Shown one piece after another: positions 34,504-47,639 of a stretch of DNA of 64,000 nucleotides (the stretch's first letter is position 1; each line of letters begins with the position of its first letter). This stretch comes from Nectonema munidae (taxonomy: Eukaryota > Nematomorpha > Nectonematoida > Nectonematidae): NCBI GenBank assembly GCA_030549495.1, contig JAUIRK010000922.1:310001-374000 (forward strand), read 5' to 3'. The notes beneath the pieces are model-generated. The model was not told the DNA's origin. It saw only the letters and a program-made list of their open reading frames with translations, and did not search any database. The position numbers and the translations under genes are program-made.

Positions 34504-36603
34504 TTTTATTCGTTTTTAGAAACCAAGTAACGATACGGTAACATTTGAAACTTTTTTCATATGTCGATCTTAGATTTCATCGAGCTTCTCTTTATTTAAA
34601 TTTTTCATATGGCATCGTAACGAGAAGTTCAATTCAATGGGCTTTAAACGATATACCATTTCGGACAGAAGACGTACTACGGTCTCGAATAACAACGTTT
34701 TCCTTATCTTCTGAAGCAGGCTTGTTCAACTATTAGGTTGCTGAGATTCTAAAAAATTAAAAAGTGTCAAAACTGAAGTGAAAAGATAGCGTCAATCTTT
34801 CCAACTTTAATTTGAACGCTTCATTCCATTTGGATTCAATGAACACTTCTTTAACATTTTTTTTACATATTTCCTAGGGATTGATTACCGATTCTTTTAT
34901 TTGGGTTTTAAAAGTCTTTTTTAATTCTGAAGAATACGTTATCTTTCAGCTCAGATTTATGCTTAGAAAATATTCACCTTTTTATTGAATGTTTTACTAC
35001 ATTAAATAAAAAAATTAATTTATGAAAAAATATTTGAATATTTGTTCAGAGAATGTTGAACTCATTTTAAAAGCAAATTGCCCTCCGATTCGCCAAGGGA
35101 TGAGAAATCTTCTTTTAAAGCGTAGGTGACTTGAAATCATATTTTTTTCAAATTATGTCAATTTAAGAAAGGTAAATTTAAAAAACTTATAAAATAAAGA
35201 ACGCTTCAATAGAAGGCAAATTCAGTGACTAATCGCATGTTCTATAAAACATCATAATAAATAAAATAAATAATACAACAACAAACTTAACTAGCTTTAG
35301 TTTGAAGTTCTAACACCGTTTACAAATACCCACAAAAGGAAATCATACTCGAAGAAAGTGTACGAAGAAGTGATATATCAAAAATAAGACATAAAATATT
35401 GTATAAAAATGGTGGCAACTAAAATGGAACACATTTCCTGTTTCATTTATTGTAATAAAACTTCTACTAACCTCTCTGAATTGAAGTTTAGAGTCTTAAT
35501 CCGGTAATACGGAATTGATTGCTGATGGCGACGCTTCTATCATTTCCCACTCAATAACACCATATTTGAAGAATAGAGATTTTCAAAATATTCAGCTGAT
35601 TTTGAAGATTCTTTCTTCAAATACTCAAAACATGACATTTTTTTAGCTATTTTAAAGGATGAACAGAAAAAAATAATAATTTGATTTAATCGTGAGCAAA
35701 AAATTATAGGAAATATTTTGAAAAAAGGATAAACATAACGGTTCGTTTACCCTCAGCGCTAAAGACACCTTTGGCAGTTGAAAAAGATAATAATATTCTC
35801 TAAAGCATTCTTAAATTATTTATTAAAATATTTTTCTATTTTAATTCAACTATTTTAAACACTTTTTGAAATTTTTTTTTCCCAAATTGAAACCAAAACC
35901 TCTTTGGACCCTCGTAACTTTTTGTATTTTTTTCTCTAAAATTCACTAAATCTTTAAACTTTCTTTTCTTCGTTATCTCCAAATCGCATTCATCACAAGA
36001 GTAAGACATGTTTTTTTTTTATTTATTTTTACTTTTTACATTCCCTCTTCGAAAAGTTTTTTCATTTAAATGAGAACTTTTGTAAATAATTTAATTATTG
36101 CTTAGTGATTCCAGAAAAGTCACACAAAATTGTCGCATGATAAATTTTTGAAAATAATAATGATTTGAAAAAGATTGAAAATATATTAAAGATTCTTACG
36201 GAATATTAGTGAAAAAGACACACCCCTGTTATATTAATATAAACACAAATTTTATTTCACATTTTATTGCACAAAAATTTAGAAAAAAATGTAAGGGTGT
36301 GAAAATGAGCTAAGTTCTAAGAAGGGCATGAATATGCTTGAGCCGAATGACACTCTTTTTTATTCTAATGTTCATAAAAAGCATATACAATTTCAGGAAA
36401 AAAGTGATCACGCAAAGAGTTAAACGTCTTCCAGATCCTACACCTCTCATAAAGCAGCCATCTTTCTACCATACTCTTCATTTTTTTAATCCTGAATGTT
36501 TTTAAAATAAATTTCCTTTAGTTTTGATTAAGAGCCAATATGTTTGCAGGGTGAGGGTGGACAAAATGTATTTTTAAAAATACAAAGAAATCGTCTTATG
36601 CAG
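34504..36603. other. No recognised gene
   Basis: The stretch is AT-rich. An isolated ATG frame at 35408-35507 (MVATKMEHISCFIYCNKT) ends at a donor-like GTAATA. It is too short to call. Confidence 0.4.
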
Positions 36604-39600
36604 CCAACCCTATTAGTGCTGGGGGCGTAAAACGCCCCCCCCCTTCACTAAAAAATTAATTGTAGAAAATTGGTTGAATCATATCCCTTCAAATTTTGTG
36701 ACTTTTCCTAAAATCGCTAGCTGCATCTTTTGAAACCATTTTCATGGTAGTTGAATGACCCTTTCATGACCAAAACTGTCAATCAAAAATTAAAATTTTT
36801 AGCAAAATTTTGACATTATCTGTACTTAATCTTATAACTTAGGATCAATATTATATAATGCCTTGAAATTTTATAATTATATACAGTTTGGAACGCATAA
36901 CACTTTATATATTTAATTGTTTCAATAATCATAGCTACTTTTTAGAAAATGTCAATCAAAATTTTGATTAATCAAAAATATACCTTCAAATTTTACATAA
37001 AATATATGTTTTTATACTAAATCGGTAATGCTGTTTTCATTTCTGAACTCATTTTTCACATTTAGAGGTTTTAAAATATCTGTCAATGTCAATCAAATTT
37101 GCGGTTTACTTCTAAAAGTTATCTCCAAAAATATTCTCTCATTTTTACATGAAATATATGTTTTTATACCAAATCAATCATGCTGTTTTCATTTTTTACA
37201 TTTAGGATGTGAAAATACATATAAGTGTTATTCAAATTTGCGGTTTACTTCTAAAAATTGTCTCCAAAAACATTCATTCAAATTTTAAATTAAATGTATG
37301 TTTTTATACCAAATGAACCATGTTAGTTTCATTTATGGACTCTATTTTTGCAGTTTAAATTTGAAAATACCGATAAGTATGAATTAAATTTGCGTTTAGT
37401 TCTAAACTTTATCATTTTTTTGCATTTAGAGGTTTTAAATTTCTGAAAGTGTCAATCATGTTTGATTTACGTCTAATGTCTACAGAAATATTTTTGAAAT
37501 TTAAATAAAATATCTGTTTTTATGGCAAATGGAAGATGCTGGTTTCATTTATGGACTCAGGTTTGGCATTTATGGTTTTAAAATATCTGAAAGCTTCAAT
37601 CAGATTTGCGGTTTACTTCAGATACTGTCTTCAAAAATATTTTCAAAAAAAATAAAATATCTGTTTTATACCAAATCGACTATGCTTATTTTATTTCTGT
37701 ACTGGATTTTGGATAATACGGTTAAAAATTATCTCGAAATGGCAATTAAATTAGTAATGTATGCCTGAAAATCAGTTCTGTAAAAATTTTCAAAAAATCG
37801 CTGCCTATTAGGTATATAGTAAAAATATATTTTTTTTTTGTATATTTTGGCTTATAATACTTTCTACAATCATCTTGAGAATGAAATATGTATTAAAAAA
37901 AACAAACATAAAATCTTTTGAAAATTTGTATGTGAGAAAGAACCAAGTTGAAAACTAATTTAAAAGAGAACATGTGATCAAAACAAATAATTTAAAAAAA
38001 ATATGTATCTTAACTAAATGGAAGATCTACCATGTTCTAATGAACTAGGAAGTGGTTTAATTATATAATAGATGCTTCAAAAAGATTTTGACTGTGAAAA
38101 AGAAGTTCCTTTTTTACAAATGAAAAATATTTAAATCTATAGCTTATCATATAGGATTACAATTAACATTTAGTTAAGATGGGTAGGAAATCTGAAAATT
38201 TAGAATAGGTCAGATTTATCAAAAATGGAACAGATGCCAATATGTGAGAACTTAGTCACTGTCAAGATATTTTTACTTTAAATTGAATTTGTCCATCTTT
38301 TGCGTCAAAGAAATAATGTTTTAGATGAAGAACGTGGACAAATTTTTGTAATTGAACAATGAACATCACGAATGATTTATCAGAAAAAAACCTTTGAAAT
38401 GAGATTGGTTGACAAATATTCAGGCCTGATAATAAAATACACGATACAGATTAAAAAGTCTAAGATCATCAAGAAGATTCTTTAATCAGAATGCTTTGAG
38501 AGAGGAAAAAAGTAATTTTATCATTAAAAAAAATTTTCGAACACACATTTAAGAATATAAATTTCTAATGAAAAAAGAGCTACCAAGAAAGGATCATCAT
38601 GGAATGAATAGCAAAATTACATACTGTAAAGTATAGAAGAAATGACGTAGAGACTACAAGCCGATAACGAATTTGTAGCCAAAAAGATGGAGGTCCTATC
38701 GAGTTACATAAGTTACTGTAGAATAAAATATTTTAAGTCAATTATCGATTTTTTTGACAGGTTTTATTGATTTCATAAAAAAATGACATCACCATTAAAT
38801 TCTACATACTTGAAATGTATAAAAAAATTTTATATAAGAATAAAAATTTTAATTTTGACATTGGCTGTCATATTTAAATTATTTTGTCATGTTTGACTAA
38901 TTTTTTATAAAAAAAAAAGGAATATAACCAGTAAACACAGCCTACTTGAAAATGGGTATATGTGTGTAAAATGCCATACACGGTAAACTTCATCATCTCC
39001 CTATACTTTCTACTAAACGTAATTTAAAAAACCGTGACTGATCTTTCTTTTTGGGATAAATCAATTTTTTGACAGTTTTGATAAATTTTCATAAAAAAAT
39101 GAATATCACAACTGAATTACGCATGCTTAAATATGGGTATATATGTGTAAAAAACTTTATATTATTACTTAGATAAAAAATTTCTTTTTAAGATGAGCTA
39201 TCATATATAAATCAATGCTTTGATAACTTTAATTGATTTTTATAAAAAAAAATGAATATCGTAAATCACTTTTTTGACAGGTTTGAATGATTTTTTATAA
39301 TAAAAAAATGAATATCACCACTGAATTCAGCATGCTTGAAAATGGATGTGTAAAAAACATTATATAATTATTTAGATCAATTTTTTGACAGTTTGATTGA
39401 TTTTAATAAAAAATGAATATCACCACTGAATTCAGCATATTTGAAAATGGGTACACATGTGTAAAAAACTTTATATAATTATTTAGATAAAAAGTTCCTT
39501 TTTGAGATGAGCTGTCACATTTAGATCAATTTTTTGAAAGCTTTGATTGATTTTCATAAAAAATGAAAAAGTTCCTTTTTGAGATGAGCTGTCAAATATA

Positions 39601-39717
39601 AATCAATTTTTTGACAGGTTTGATTGATTTTGATAAAAAATGGACATCACCACTGAATTCAACATAGTTGAAATATATATGTAACATTAAAAATATTTAT
39701 AGCACTAATAGGGTTAA
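36604..39717 (+). mobile_element. TTAA-type element carrying satellite-like arrays, no transposase
   Basis: The left end reads AACCCTATTAGTGCTGGGGG (the preceding TTAA is decayed to CCAA) with a hairpin of arms GGGGGCG/CGCCCCC at 36621-36639. The right end is the inverted AGCACTAATAGGG followed by TTAA at 39714-39717. After about 300 unique bases comes a first array of roughly 139 bp units (GCGGTTTACTTCTAAAA at 37101 and 37240), then a unique part. A second irregular array follows at 38.74-39.66 kb built on TTTTTTGACAGGTTTGATTG and AATATCACCACTGAATTCAG. No coding region is seen. Related pieces are at 12.8, 14.3, 17.8, 19.0, 25.6 and 29.1 kb. Confidence 0.7.
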
Positions 39718-40399
39718 AACTGTGTATATATATATTGATTATTTATTAAAACAACTTTTAAAATTAATAATTAGATTTTTAATTATGAATCCCCAGCAAA
39801 TCAAAGAAAGCAAAAGAGTTATTAAAAAATTATTATTATTTTTTTATTATTATGAAAGAGTATATTTTTATCAAATATTGAATAATTGTTTGTTTAAAAT
39901 TTATAAATTTATTTTGTACTTTATTAATTATTCGCTACGACTTCTTTTTGTGAATAAATACTTAATTACTAATAAAGAGTTTTAAAATCTGTTTTTTCTT
40001 TTTCGTACCTTAATTTTTACTCCTGTTCATTTGTTTGTATAACTAATAGTCGAAACGTGTCTCTGATCTGCAATCCTACGATGATTACCAAAAGGCAATT
40101 CCACACAGGTTTAACCACCATTAAATTTTTAAATTTTTTTAACACTAAACTATTGACAACCTAGTTTTTTATATCTATCAACTATATTAACAAATCATAG
40201 TTGCCAACATGTGGAGGGCAAAAATGGTCGAAATTATACACTGAAATAAAAGATGACAGATTTATTATAAATTCAACAGTCAATGCATTCAAAATATCAT
40301 GAATAGATAACTAATTTACCGGGGTAACATTCAAATCTCACGATCCTTTTCCGTCATAAAAAAGTGCTCGTTATGTGGAAATTTTTGCTTCAGGGAGCA
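39718..40399. other. No recognised gene
   Basis: The stretch is very AT-rich. A long frame of mostly F, I, K, L, N and Y here (to 39985) is what AT-rich DNA gives by chance. Confidence 0.5.
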
Positions 40400-40404
40400 G
40401 TTTT

Positions 40405-40600
40405 GCTGTGGGTACCCACAAGCAGTAACGTAGCCAGAAATTTATATTTGGGGAGGGGGCCAAATGGAGCACAAATATACATGCTTACCTACTGGCTTTG
40501 TCTAAAATTAAAGCATCAAATGCTGCTTATAGCAGGGGCGCACATCCACAAAATTATTGGGGGGGGGCAAAAATTTTTTCTTGCAATTTTCAAAATTAGT
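40405..40600 (+). repeat. Fragments of G-tract MITEs
   Basis: AGCAGTAACGTAGCCAG plus GGGGAGGGGGCC at 40424 is followed by AGCAGGGGCGCACATCC plus a run of nine G at 40533. Both strings recur as complements or variants near 43405, 44050 and 11550. Confidence 0.5.
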
Positions 40601-40726
40601 GGTCCGGAAATACCCCCTAAAAGTCCTAAATTTATAAGACTACTTTATATTTTTTTACAAAATTGGTGAATTTAAATACTATACTTCCAGCGAAAATATT
40701 TTAATTAAATTTGCATATCGAATATA

Positions 40727-41294
40727 GTGCGCAGAAAAAATGCCCCCGAAAAAAATTCCCCCAATAAAAAAGTAGGAAAAAATGCCTCCAATTTAAAATT
40801 AGGAAAAAATGTCACAACACAAAAAAATTCAAAAAATTATTAATTAAAATTTTTAAAAAAGATATGTCAAATAAAGATTTTTTGTAAAAAAAAGTTAACT
40901 TTTCATCTAAAACATTTAAAATTTAATTAAAATAAACAAAAAAACTCAGCATACGACAATTTTTTAAATACAAAATTTTTTTTTTATAAAATAGCAAATA
41001 TTTTTGGACTTTGTGTGTATCAAAACACTTTTTAAATATAATTTGTATTTTAATTGATTTTAAGACACATTCCCACAAATCTGCACCTGCTATTGTTTTC
41101 AAGAACTTTATAAAGAAAAAACTCTATAGATTAAGAAATTTAGCCTTTCAAAACGGTACCAAATAAAAATATTTATATAATTTTAAAAAATCAAAAATTA
41201 GGGGGCATTTTTTCCTACTTTTTAATTGGGGGCATTTTTTCTGGAGGCATTTTTTCCGAGGGCATTTTTTCCGAGGTCATTTTTACCTACAACC
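40727..41294. mobile_element. 568 bp foldback element with iterated ends, 10 bp target duplication
   Basis: ATCGAATATA directly flanks both sides (40717-40726 and 41295-41304). Each end carries several copies of GGAAAAAATGCCCCC-like units in opposite orientation, for example AAAAAATGCCCCCGAAAAAA on the left and TTTTTTCCGAGGGCATTTTT on the right. A similar string, AAAAAGTAGGAAAAAATGCC, is present in both arms. The interior is AT-rich and non-coding. The long inverted, iterated ends suggest a MULE- or hAT-type foldback; the family is not certain. Confidence 0.75.
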
Positions 41295-41819
41295 ATCGAA
41301 TATACACTAGTTAAAAAAATCCAAAAATGTTAGGGGGTGGAATAGGCTTTTAATTTGAAAAATGAAGTAGTCTACCAGGCACATTACTGGAATTGATGAA
41401 AAGATATTTGATTCATAGAAAAAACAAATAACTGAAGGTTGGATAGTTTTAAATGAGTGAATGTAGTCTAAAGGCAAAGAGTCTACTAGACACCCTGCGA
41501 TGTTTATATGAAAAAATGTGATTGATTCAGGGGCAAGGGTATAAAACGAAGTTATAATTGTGGAAACAAAAATAAAACAAAAAATTAAGATTGCATTATT
41601 TCATTTTACTCAGCATCATTCAAAAATAGTTTAAAAGCTAAATTGATACAAGCTACAAAAAGTAAAATAACTGTTAACATTTTGCAATGATTTGCCTTTT
41701 ATAATAACTTTTAAGGAAAAAAAGTCTATCAGAAAAAGTTATATAACTACAACAAAAACTAAAAAATTTTAGAGCATAATTTAAGTTTTTTGAAAACTAA
41801 TTTGACGTATCCCCTACAG

Positions 41820-42218
41820 CAGGGGCCGGGAACCTTTTTGGCTAAAAGAGCCTAAAAAACACATATTTTAAAATCTAATCCTCTAAGAGCCATATATATT
41901 TTTAAATACTGATTACAAATAAATGGAAAAAGAAGACCAACAATTTTAGAGTAAAATAACACTCTGAATTTATTTTAAACAATATTGTTTTATCGAAGTT
42001 ATTTAAATACGCAAAGTCTGCATCATCATCATCAGCTTTATCTGTGTCGTCGTGATTCGTAATGATGAAGAAATTAAGAAAGTGTAGAATTGGGAAGAAG
42101 GATATGCATTATCGCAATACCTCCCTTTATCGTGAAGGCCACCTAATTTATCTGAGAGCCATATGCAGTCATCAAAAGAGCCATGTCTGGCTCGCGAGCC
42201 ATAGGTTCCCGATCCCTG
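41820..42218. mobile_element. 399 bp non-autonomous hAT element with 8 bp target duplication
   Basis: The ends are CAGGGGCCGGGAACC and the inverted GGTTCCCGATCCCTG. CCCTACAG flanks both sides (41812-41819 and 42219-42226), the 8 bp duplication of hAT transposition. AAGAGCC and GAGCCAT repeats lie inside the ends (GGCTCGCGAGCC is palindromic). There is no transposase. Confidence 0.85.
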
Positions 42219-42237
42219 CCCTACAGCATACTCTATG

Positions 42238-42335
42238 GATGGCATGGCAGATTGGTTGAGATGATGGACATAGCACGTAAGCCTCCGGATTCGATTTCTT
42301 ATCGATACGAATTTGTTCAGAGTTTGATATAAGCG
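42238..42335 (+). repeat. Possible tRNA-derived SINE fragment
   Basis: TGGCAGATTGGTTGAG resembles a pol III A box and GGATTCGATTTC resembles a B box about 40 bases later. No acceptor stem closes, so it is not a tRNA gene. Confidence 0.35.
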
Positions 42336-42614
42336 GTACATCAGTACCTGGTCAATGAAAATACATCCGCTGCATCTTACCTTTTACTCAAAATTGAAAA
42401 ATTTGATACATAATTAACATAAGAGAGAAAGAAAATAAAAAAAACTAATAAAGCAATTTTCACTATTAAATGGAACCGTTTGTTCTCAGAATAATTTAAA
42501 AATAATAGGAGGCATAAAGAATTAGAGTTTATTTGATATTTTCAAGTTTTTATAAGCAACAAAAGCCAACGTTTAAGTAGCTACTAGAACTTATAATTAA
42601 AAAATTATTTAAAT

Positions 42615-42930
42615 AACGTTCGACAGACATTTTGCCCCCTGACAAATTGTCTCATAGGCTATTAATTTCATCCATCTTTGCTTATTATATGTGTAAAATT
42701 ATTAAAAAATTTTGTATTCTTGTTTATTTTATCTCTATTAAATTATTTCAAATTAATCAATTTATCTCTTAATTTTTTAGAATTGTCCATGAGACAAAAT
42801 GTCTTATGAAAATAACGGGGCGAATTGTCCATGAAACAAAATGTCTTATGAAAATAATGGGGCGAATTGTCCATGGGACGAACTTTCTTATGAAAATAAT
42901 GAGGCGAAATGTCCGAGGACCAAACTAACA
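42615..42930. repeat. MITE-like region with 42 bp tandem units
   Basis: About 3.5 copies of a 42 bp unit start at 42780, 42822 and 42864 (GAATTGTCCATGAGACAAAA then TGTCTTATGAAAATAACGGG). The inverted counterpart GACATTTTGCCCCCTGACAA at 42625 suggests these are iterated ends of one foldback element. Confidence 0.6.
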
Positions 42931-43404
42931 TAAATCAAAGCATACGAGAAAAGAAAATCATTGCGTTTTTTTGAATATTTCTGTCTACAAATAAAATTCT
43001 GACAGCTGTCATAAATAGATCAAGTACATTTTTAACAACTGAAACATTTTGTTTCGATGCTATATTTTTATTATAATAATCAACAAATTTTCTTAAAAAA
43101 AAGTGATTTGATTATGTACAGTGTTACTTATAAAATTAAACAATCGAACATTATAAAAAATATCTCTGCTCAAATAGCAAATAGAGTATTCTTGCTTTTA
43201 AACTGAATAGATAATCAAAATATTCATTCCCAAATAACTATTGAAAAAAATTTCTTGACTTGAAAAATTAAAGTTTTCAAATGTTACAAAATGTAGCAAA
43301 CGTAGTGATAAATATTAAGTGACTTTTGTTGAAATAAAATTGAAATTATTTTATTTATTATAAAGATTGAAAACTATTTTAACTTAACTCTAAATGCAAA
43401 TTAG

Positions 43405-43612
43405 ACAGAAGCAGTGGTGTAGTCAAAAAAAGTTGATAGAAAAGGCACAATTTAAAAACAAAAAACTTGTGCAACATTATTTATACTTTCTTAATCCTTT
43501 CATTGGAGAAATTTTCAAAAACTGATATCGCATAAGAAGCATGGGGGCACCATGCGGTACATAGAAGTGTGAGCACGGCCCCTCATGCCCCAGCCTAGCT
43601 ACGTCACGGGAG
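43405..43612. repeat. MITE candidate with GTGRYGTAG ends
   Basis: GCAGTGGTGTAGTCA on the left is imperfectly inverted to TAGCTACGTCACGGG on the right. In between lies a GC-rich patch, CGGCCCCTCATGCCCCAG. A variant end, CAGTAACGTAGCCA, occurs at 40426. Confidence 0.45.
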
Positions 43613-43949
43613 AGCTGAATGAGATAGGAGAGCTTAACAAGAGAAGAGGGCTTGAGTGAATGATTGAGTCTTAGCAGAGAAAGCGGAAGAGAAAAACAGA
43701 GGAGACAGAAAGAGAAATAGAATCACTTGAAAGAAGATGAGAAAATCTAGCGTATCATCAACATGTGTGTGCTCAAAAATACTATAAAGAGGCGACACTG
43801 TGATAAACATTGCTTACTTATTGTGTGCATATTGAAGCAATTGATTATTATTATATAGCTCTCACGGATCGTCTGTAAAATATGTTCGATAGGAAAAATA
43901 CGATCATCATACATGCTTTATAAACAAGCAGCAACTCTTACTTATAGAA

Positions 43950-44056
43950 AATTATTTGGGGCGAATGTCATTTTTGCCCCCCTGAAAACACATTGGGGGG
44001 GGGGGGGGCGGAGGGTCGCCCCCCTCGCCCCCGGATGTGCGCCCCTGGCTTATAGC
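43950..44056 (-). repeat. G-tract MITE fragment
   Basis: There is a run of 14 G at 43995-44008, then CCCCCGGATGTGCGCCCCTG. The latter is the complement of the CAGGGGCGCACATCC repeat at 40535. Confidence 0.5.
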
Positions 44057-44889
44057 AACTCTTCTCTTTGTGTTTATAAGCTCCTTTCTCTACTTGTGTC
44101 CTATTTCCTTGTTAAGGTTTTAGATTTTATCATGATTAATATTTCTTATCTTCGTTTCTCATAGCAAAGAGAAATTTTTTACTGTAAATCTGCTTTCTTA
44201 TTACAGATAGAAGGCCAATCTTAACAAAGTTAACATTTTGATCGTTACTGTCAATGATATCAATAATTTTTCTATATTTTGATTTTATTTGCTTTATATT
44301 GTTTGTAAAAGCCCATTGTCAAAAATTGATCCATTATTTCATTTTAATTTTGTAAATTTCAATTTTTTGATGGTGGGGCCCGGCCCCAAGTGCACCATAG
44401 TTGGCTACGTGTTTGCCCAGAAGAGTAATTACAAAAATTATTTTTTGATAAAACTACTTGCAAACGAGGAACTTTTATGTGTAATTTAAAAATACTATTA
44501 TTATTTTTGCATTTTACAAAAAAACTTCTCCCTAAACCTTGACAATTTTTTTTTAAAAATCTAAGAACTTAGTTATTTTATTTAAGAAGGTTATAGATAA
44601 GTAAAGGGATAATATAAAAAACTTCAAAAAATATTTTTTCCTAACTTTAAGTTCAAAAATTCAAATTTTTTTCAGCACCGATGTAATTCCTCCATAAGTT
44701 TTACCGCACGTTCATATTTTGGTTGGATCTTGGAATATCAAGTATTGATCTTTCAACTTTCCAGTGTCTCCTCAATCAATTTATTGCGTTCTTGCACTTA
44801 GTCTTGTTTAGTGAAGTTAACAATTCGTTAAAGATGCTTTTGTTGTAGTGCTGCGTATGAAATCAAGCGTCAGCCCACTCATAAGTGAT

Positions 44890-46235
44890 GAACTCACATG
44901 CTGTTCCCAGAATGCTACGCCAATTGGACAAAAGGAAAAATGTTATAAGAACGTATATTGCACGCGAATTCTATCTTGCTTGATGTATGTTCGGTAGTTT
45001 CTTCCAGTATATTTCCTTGTTTTGGAATCCTTTGAAGACTCTCTAGTCTCCAAATACTTCCCAAAATTTTATGGCCCCTATGTAGATGACAGTTTTGCAT
45101 TATGAACAAAAACCATATTAACCTGTTCCACACAGCCCTCAATAATTTCCATGAATGTTTAAAATTCACGGTTGAATAAAAAAAACATGACCCTACCCTT
45201 TTTAGATTGCACTGTCACCATAAAAAACACCTGTCTCTTAACAAGGGTTCACTACGAACATGCTCACACATAACTATACTTAGACTTCTTATCCAAACAC
45301 CCCTTGCACACAAATTATCTAAAACGCCTTTTTACCGCTCATTTTATCGTTCTCTAATTCCGAGACACTAGAAATGGAAGTGAACAATGTCAAATCTATT
45401 TTACACTCAAATAACTATCCCAAATCTGTAATTAAAAACTCGCTACGTTCGTCCCAAAAAGTTTGGAAGATAAAGATAAATTTTTGAACGGAAAATATTT
45501 TAGAGAGTTTACAATTCTTGTATTCAACCCACAAAAACTTTCATAATCCACGACTTCGACACTCTTTATTTCAACAAACTTAAACCGCTCTATGTACTCA
45601 CAACGTCACTTTGATTCCCAAGCCTAACAATCCCGAACAAAACAGACTTCAAACACTTTTCATGAGAATTATGATCGTCTCAAAACCATTAACTGTGTAT
45701 ACAAAATAAACTGCATTGGTTGCACGGCTACATACATAGGCAAGACCGACAGACTGCTGCAAATTTGTATCAAAGAACAATAACTCGTCTCAAGGCATAA
45801 ACAGAACACTGAACTGAACCTCCATAACAATATGCTGCTTCAACCCATAATAACTTATCCCACACATTCCTTCATCTTCGAAAATACAAAAATACTTTGC
45901 ACCTCATCCCCAAAATATCTCTTGTTCCTTAAACCCTGGCGCTTCCTATCGGATCCCAACTGCATTAAGCAATACATCGACATGCTTTCCATTTGCACTA
46001 ATCTAATTTGAACCTCTTCCACACATTACAATACACACACCCTACAGCTATGTGATCCTTCCTCGTATACAATAAACCTATTTATTGCGTTTGCATTAAT
46101 CTTTCCACATTACCTTTATATTAGTACTTGATAAGGAAACTCATCGTTCAGATATATGTCGTTTTTGATAATAAAAATTCTTTGTTCCTTTTTAAGCTAT
46201 TTCAACTTATTTAACAAACCTTATATTTGAAAATT
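44890..46235 (+). mobile_element. Penelope-like element with GIY-YIG region, broken
   Basis: Parts seen in order are an RT catalytic region (YVDDSFAL near 45080), a downstream FHECLKFTVE stretch and a GIY-YIG nuclease-like stretch near 45700 (YKINCIGCTATYIGKT). The 3' end matches the copy at 19.8 kb (CTGCATTAAGCAATA, TATTGCGTTTGCATTAATC). RT followed by GIY-YIG is the usual Penelope-like layout. It is broken in several places and old. Confidence 0.75.
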
Positions 46236-47460
46236 TTCATTCTTACAAAACTAAAATGAATTTTGACTGATGTTCGGGCATATCTATGATGTATTTTGTA
46301 AAAAATAAGTAAAGCTAATAAAATCAGTCTGAATATGCTTGTTTATATGCAAAGTTAATTCACAAAAGCGTCTAACACATAAATAGCTTATTGGCAGCTA
46401 CTGTTAATTTTGATCACAATTTTTTTTAATCTTACTTTTTTGCTTGATTCTTTTTCTTCAAATTTCATAAAATTTTTGGCTTATATTTTTTAAATCTTCA
46501 TAGGGTCAAACTTGCACTCTCTAAATCCAGAAATTTCTCACATCACATCAACTCACGTTTAAAAAAACCCATAAAAAGAAAATCTATACAAATAACTACA
46601 ATATTTTCTTTTATTTAAGACCTATATTCTTTTACATTAACCTACTATTTACACTCAATCAATCATCCTTAAACTACCATCTCAAAAATTCTGCTTTCTA
46701 CACTTCAATCTCTCTCAACAACTAAATAATTTCTCCAAAGTCCCTTTCTCCCAATCAACCCGTAAGCCAAATCATTACAATTTAAACTTTGTACTTTTTC
46801 AAGCATTTAGCCAACATATGGAAAAGTCCGATAGTGCTTAGTTATACCTTTTTAACTATATAAATTTTCTTTAAAAAATTTCTATTTGGGGTGTCGTTAC
46901 GCAACATACTAGACAAATTAACCTAAAATTTTATTAATATTGTATTTCAAAAAATATTAGTAAGTTTTTGTTTATGCTCGAATAACTCAATTCATTCTGC
47001 TATTCTTTGTGGTAATTCGTCTGATTATTAAATTTTTCAGTGCTTTTATTTTACTTACATAACATAATTTTAATATCTCAATTGCCTTAAGTAATCCTTG
47101 AATAAAAATTATTAATTTCAGCTGAAACCTCCTATTTTAGAATATCTATTTTATTAAATTTGGTCTATTTTTATAAATCCTAATAATTCTATTTAAATGA
47201 TAAATTTTCAAAAATGAAATTTTTTTAGCCTTGTATATTAGAAAAATGAATATAAGTTTAAGAGATTCTCTTATCAAAAGTTGACCTGGAACAACTATAA
47301 TATATAATATTTTTTCCATAAACTAAGTCCTATAGATTTTATGTTGTCCGTTTTACATCTAATAGAGAGTTAAACTCAGGATAGTCAATGTGAAATTCTT
47401 CTATCTCGGCCATCTACCAACAAACATTCAATTTAGGTTTTTCATTTTACAAATGCCCAA
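46236..47460. other. No recognised gene
   Basis: AT-rich sequence with no supported exon, ending at the left edge of the composite hAT element. Confidence 0.4.
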
Positions 47461-47639
47461 AAATAGCCACAAATTTTTAAAATCAGGGAAAAATATTTCT
47501 GTCAGGGAATTTTGATGTTTTTTCAAAAAAATCAGGAAAAATCAGGGAATTTATCAAAAAGTTTTTTATTTCAAACCCACCATTATTTTTTAATCGCTAA
47601 AAATTGTTTACAGAAACTTTTTGTTCAATAGTATTTTGA

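Noticed and set aside
35408-35507. Short first exon (MVATKMEHISCF) with a GTAATA donor
   Set aside because: Thirty-three codons with no recognisable partner exon; not enough to call.
39668-39985. 105-codon frame of F, I, K, L, N, Y
   Set aside because: Composition is that of random AT-rich DNA; it starts inside the right end of the satellite-carrying element.
42238-42335. tRNA gene
   Set aside because: A- and B-box-like strings exist, but no acceptor or anticodon stem pairs.
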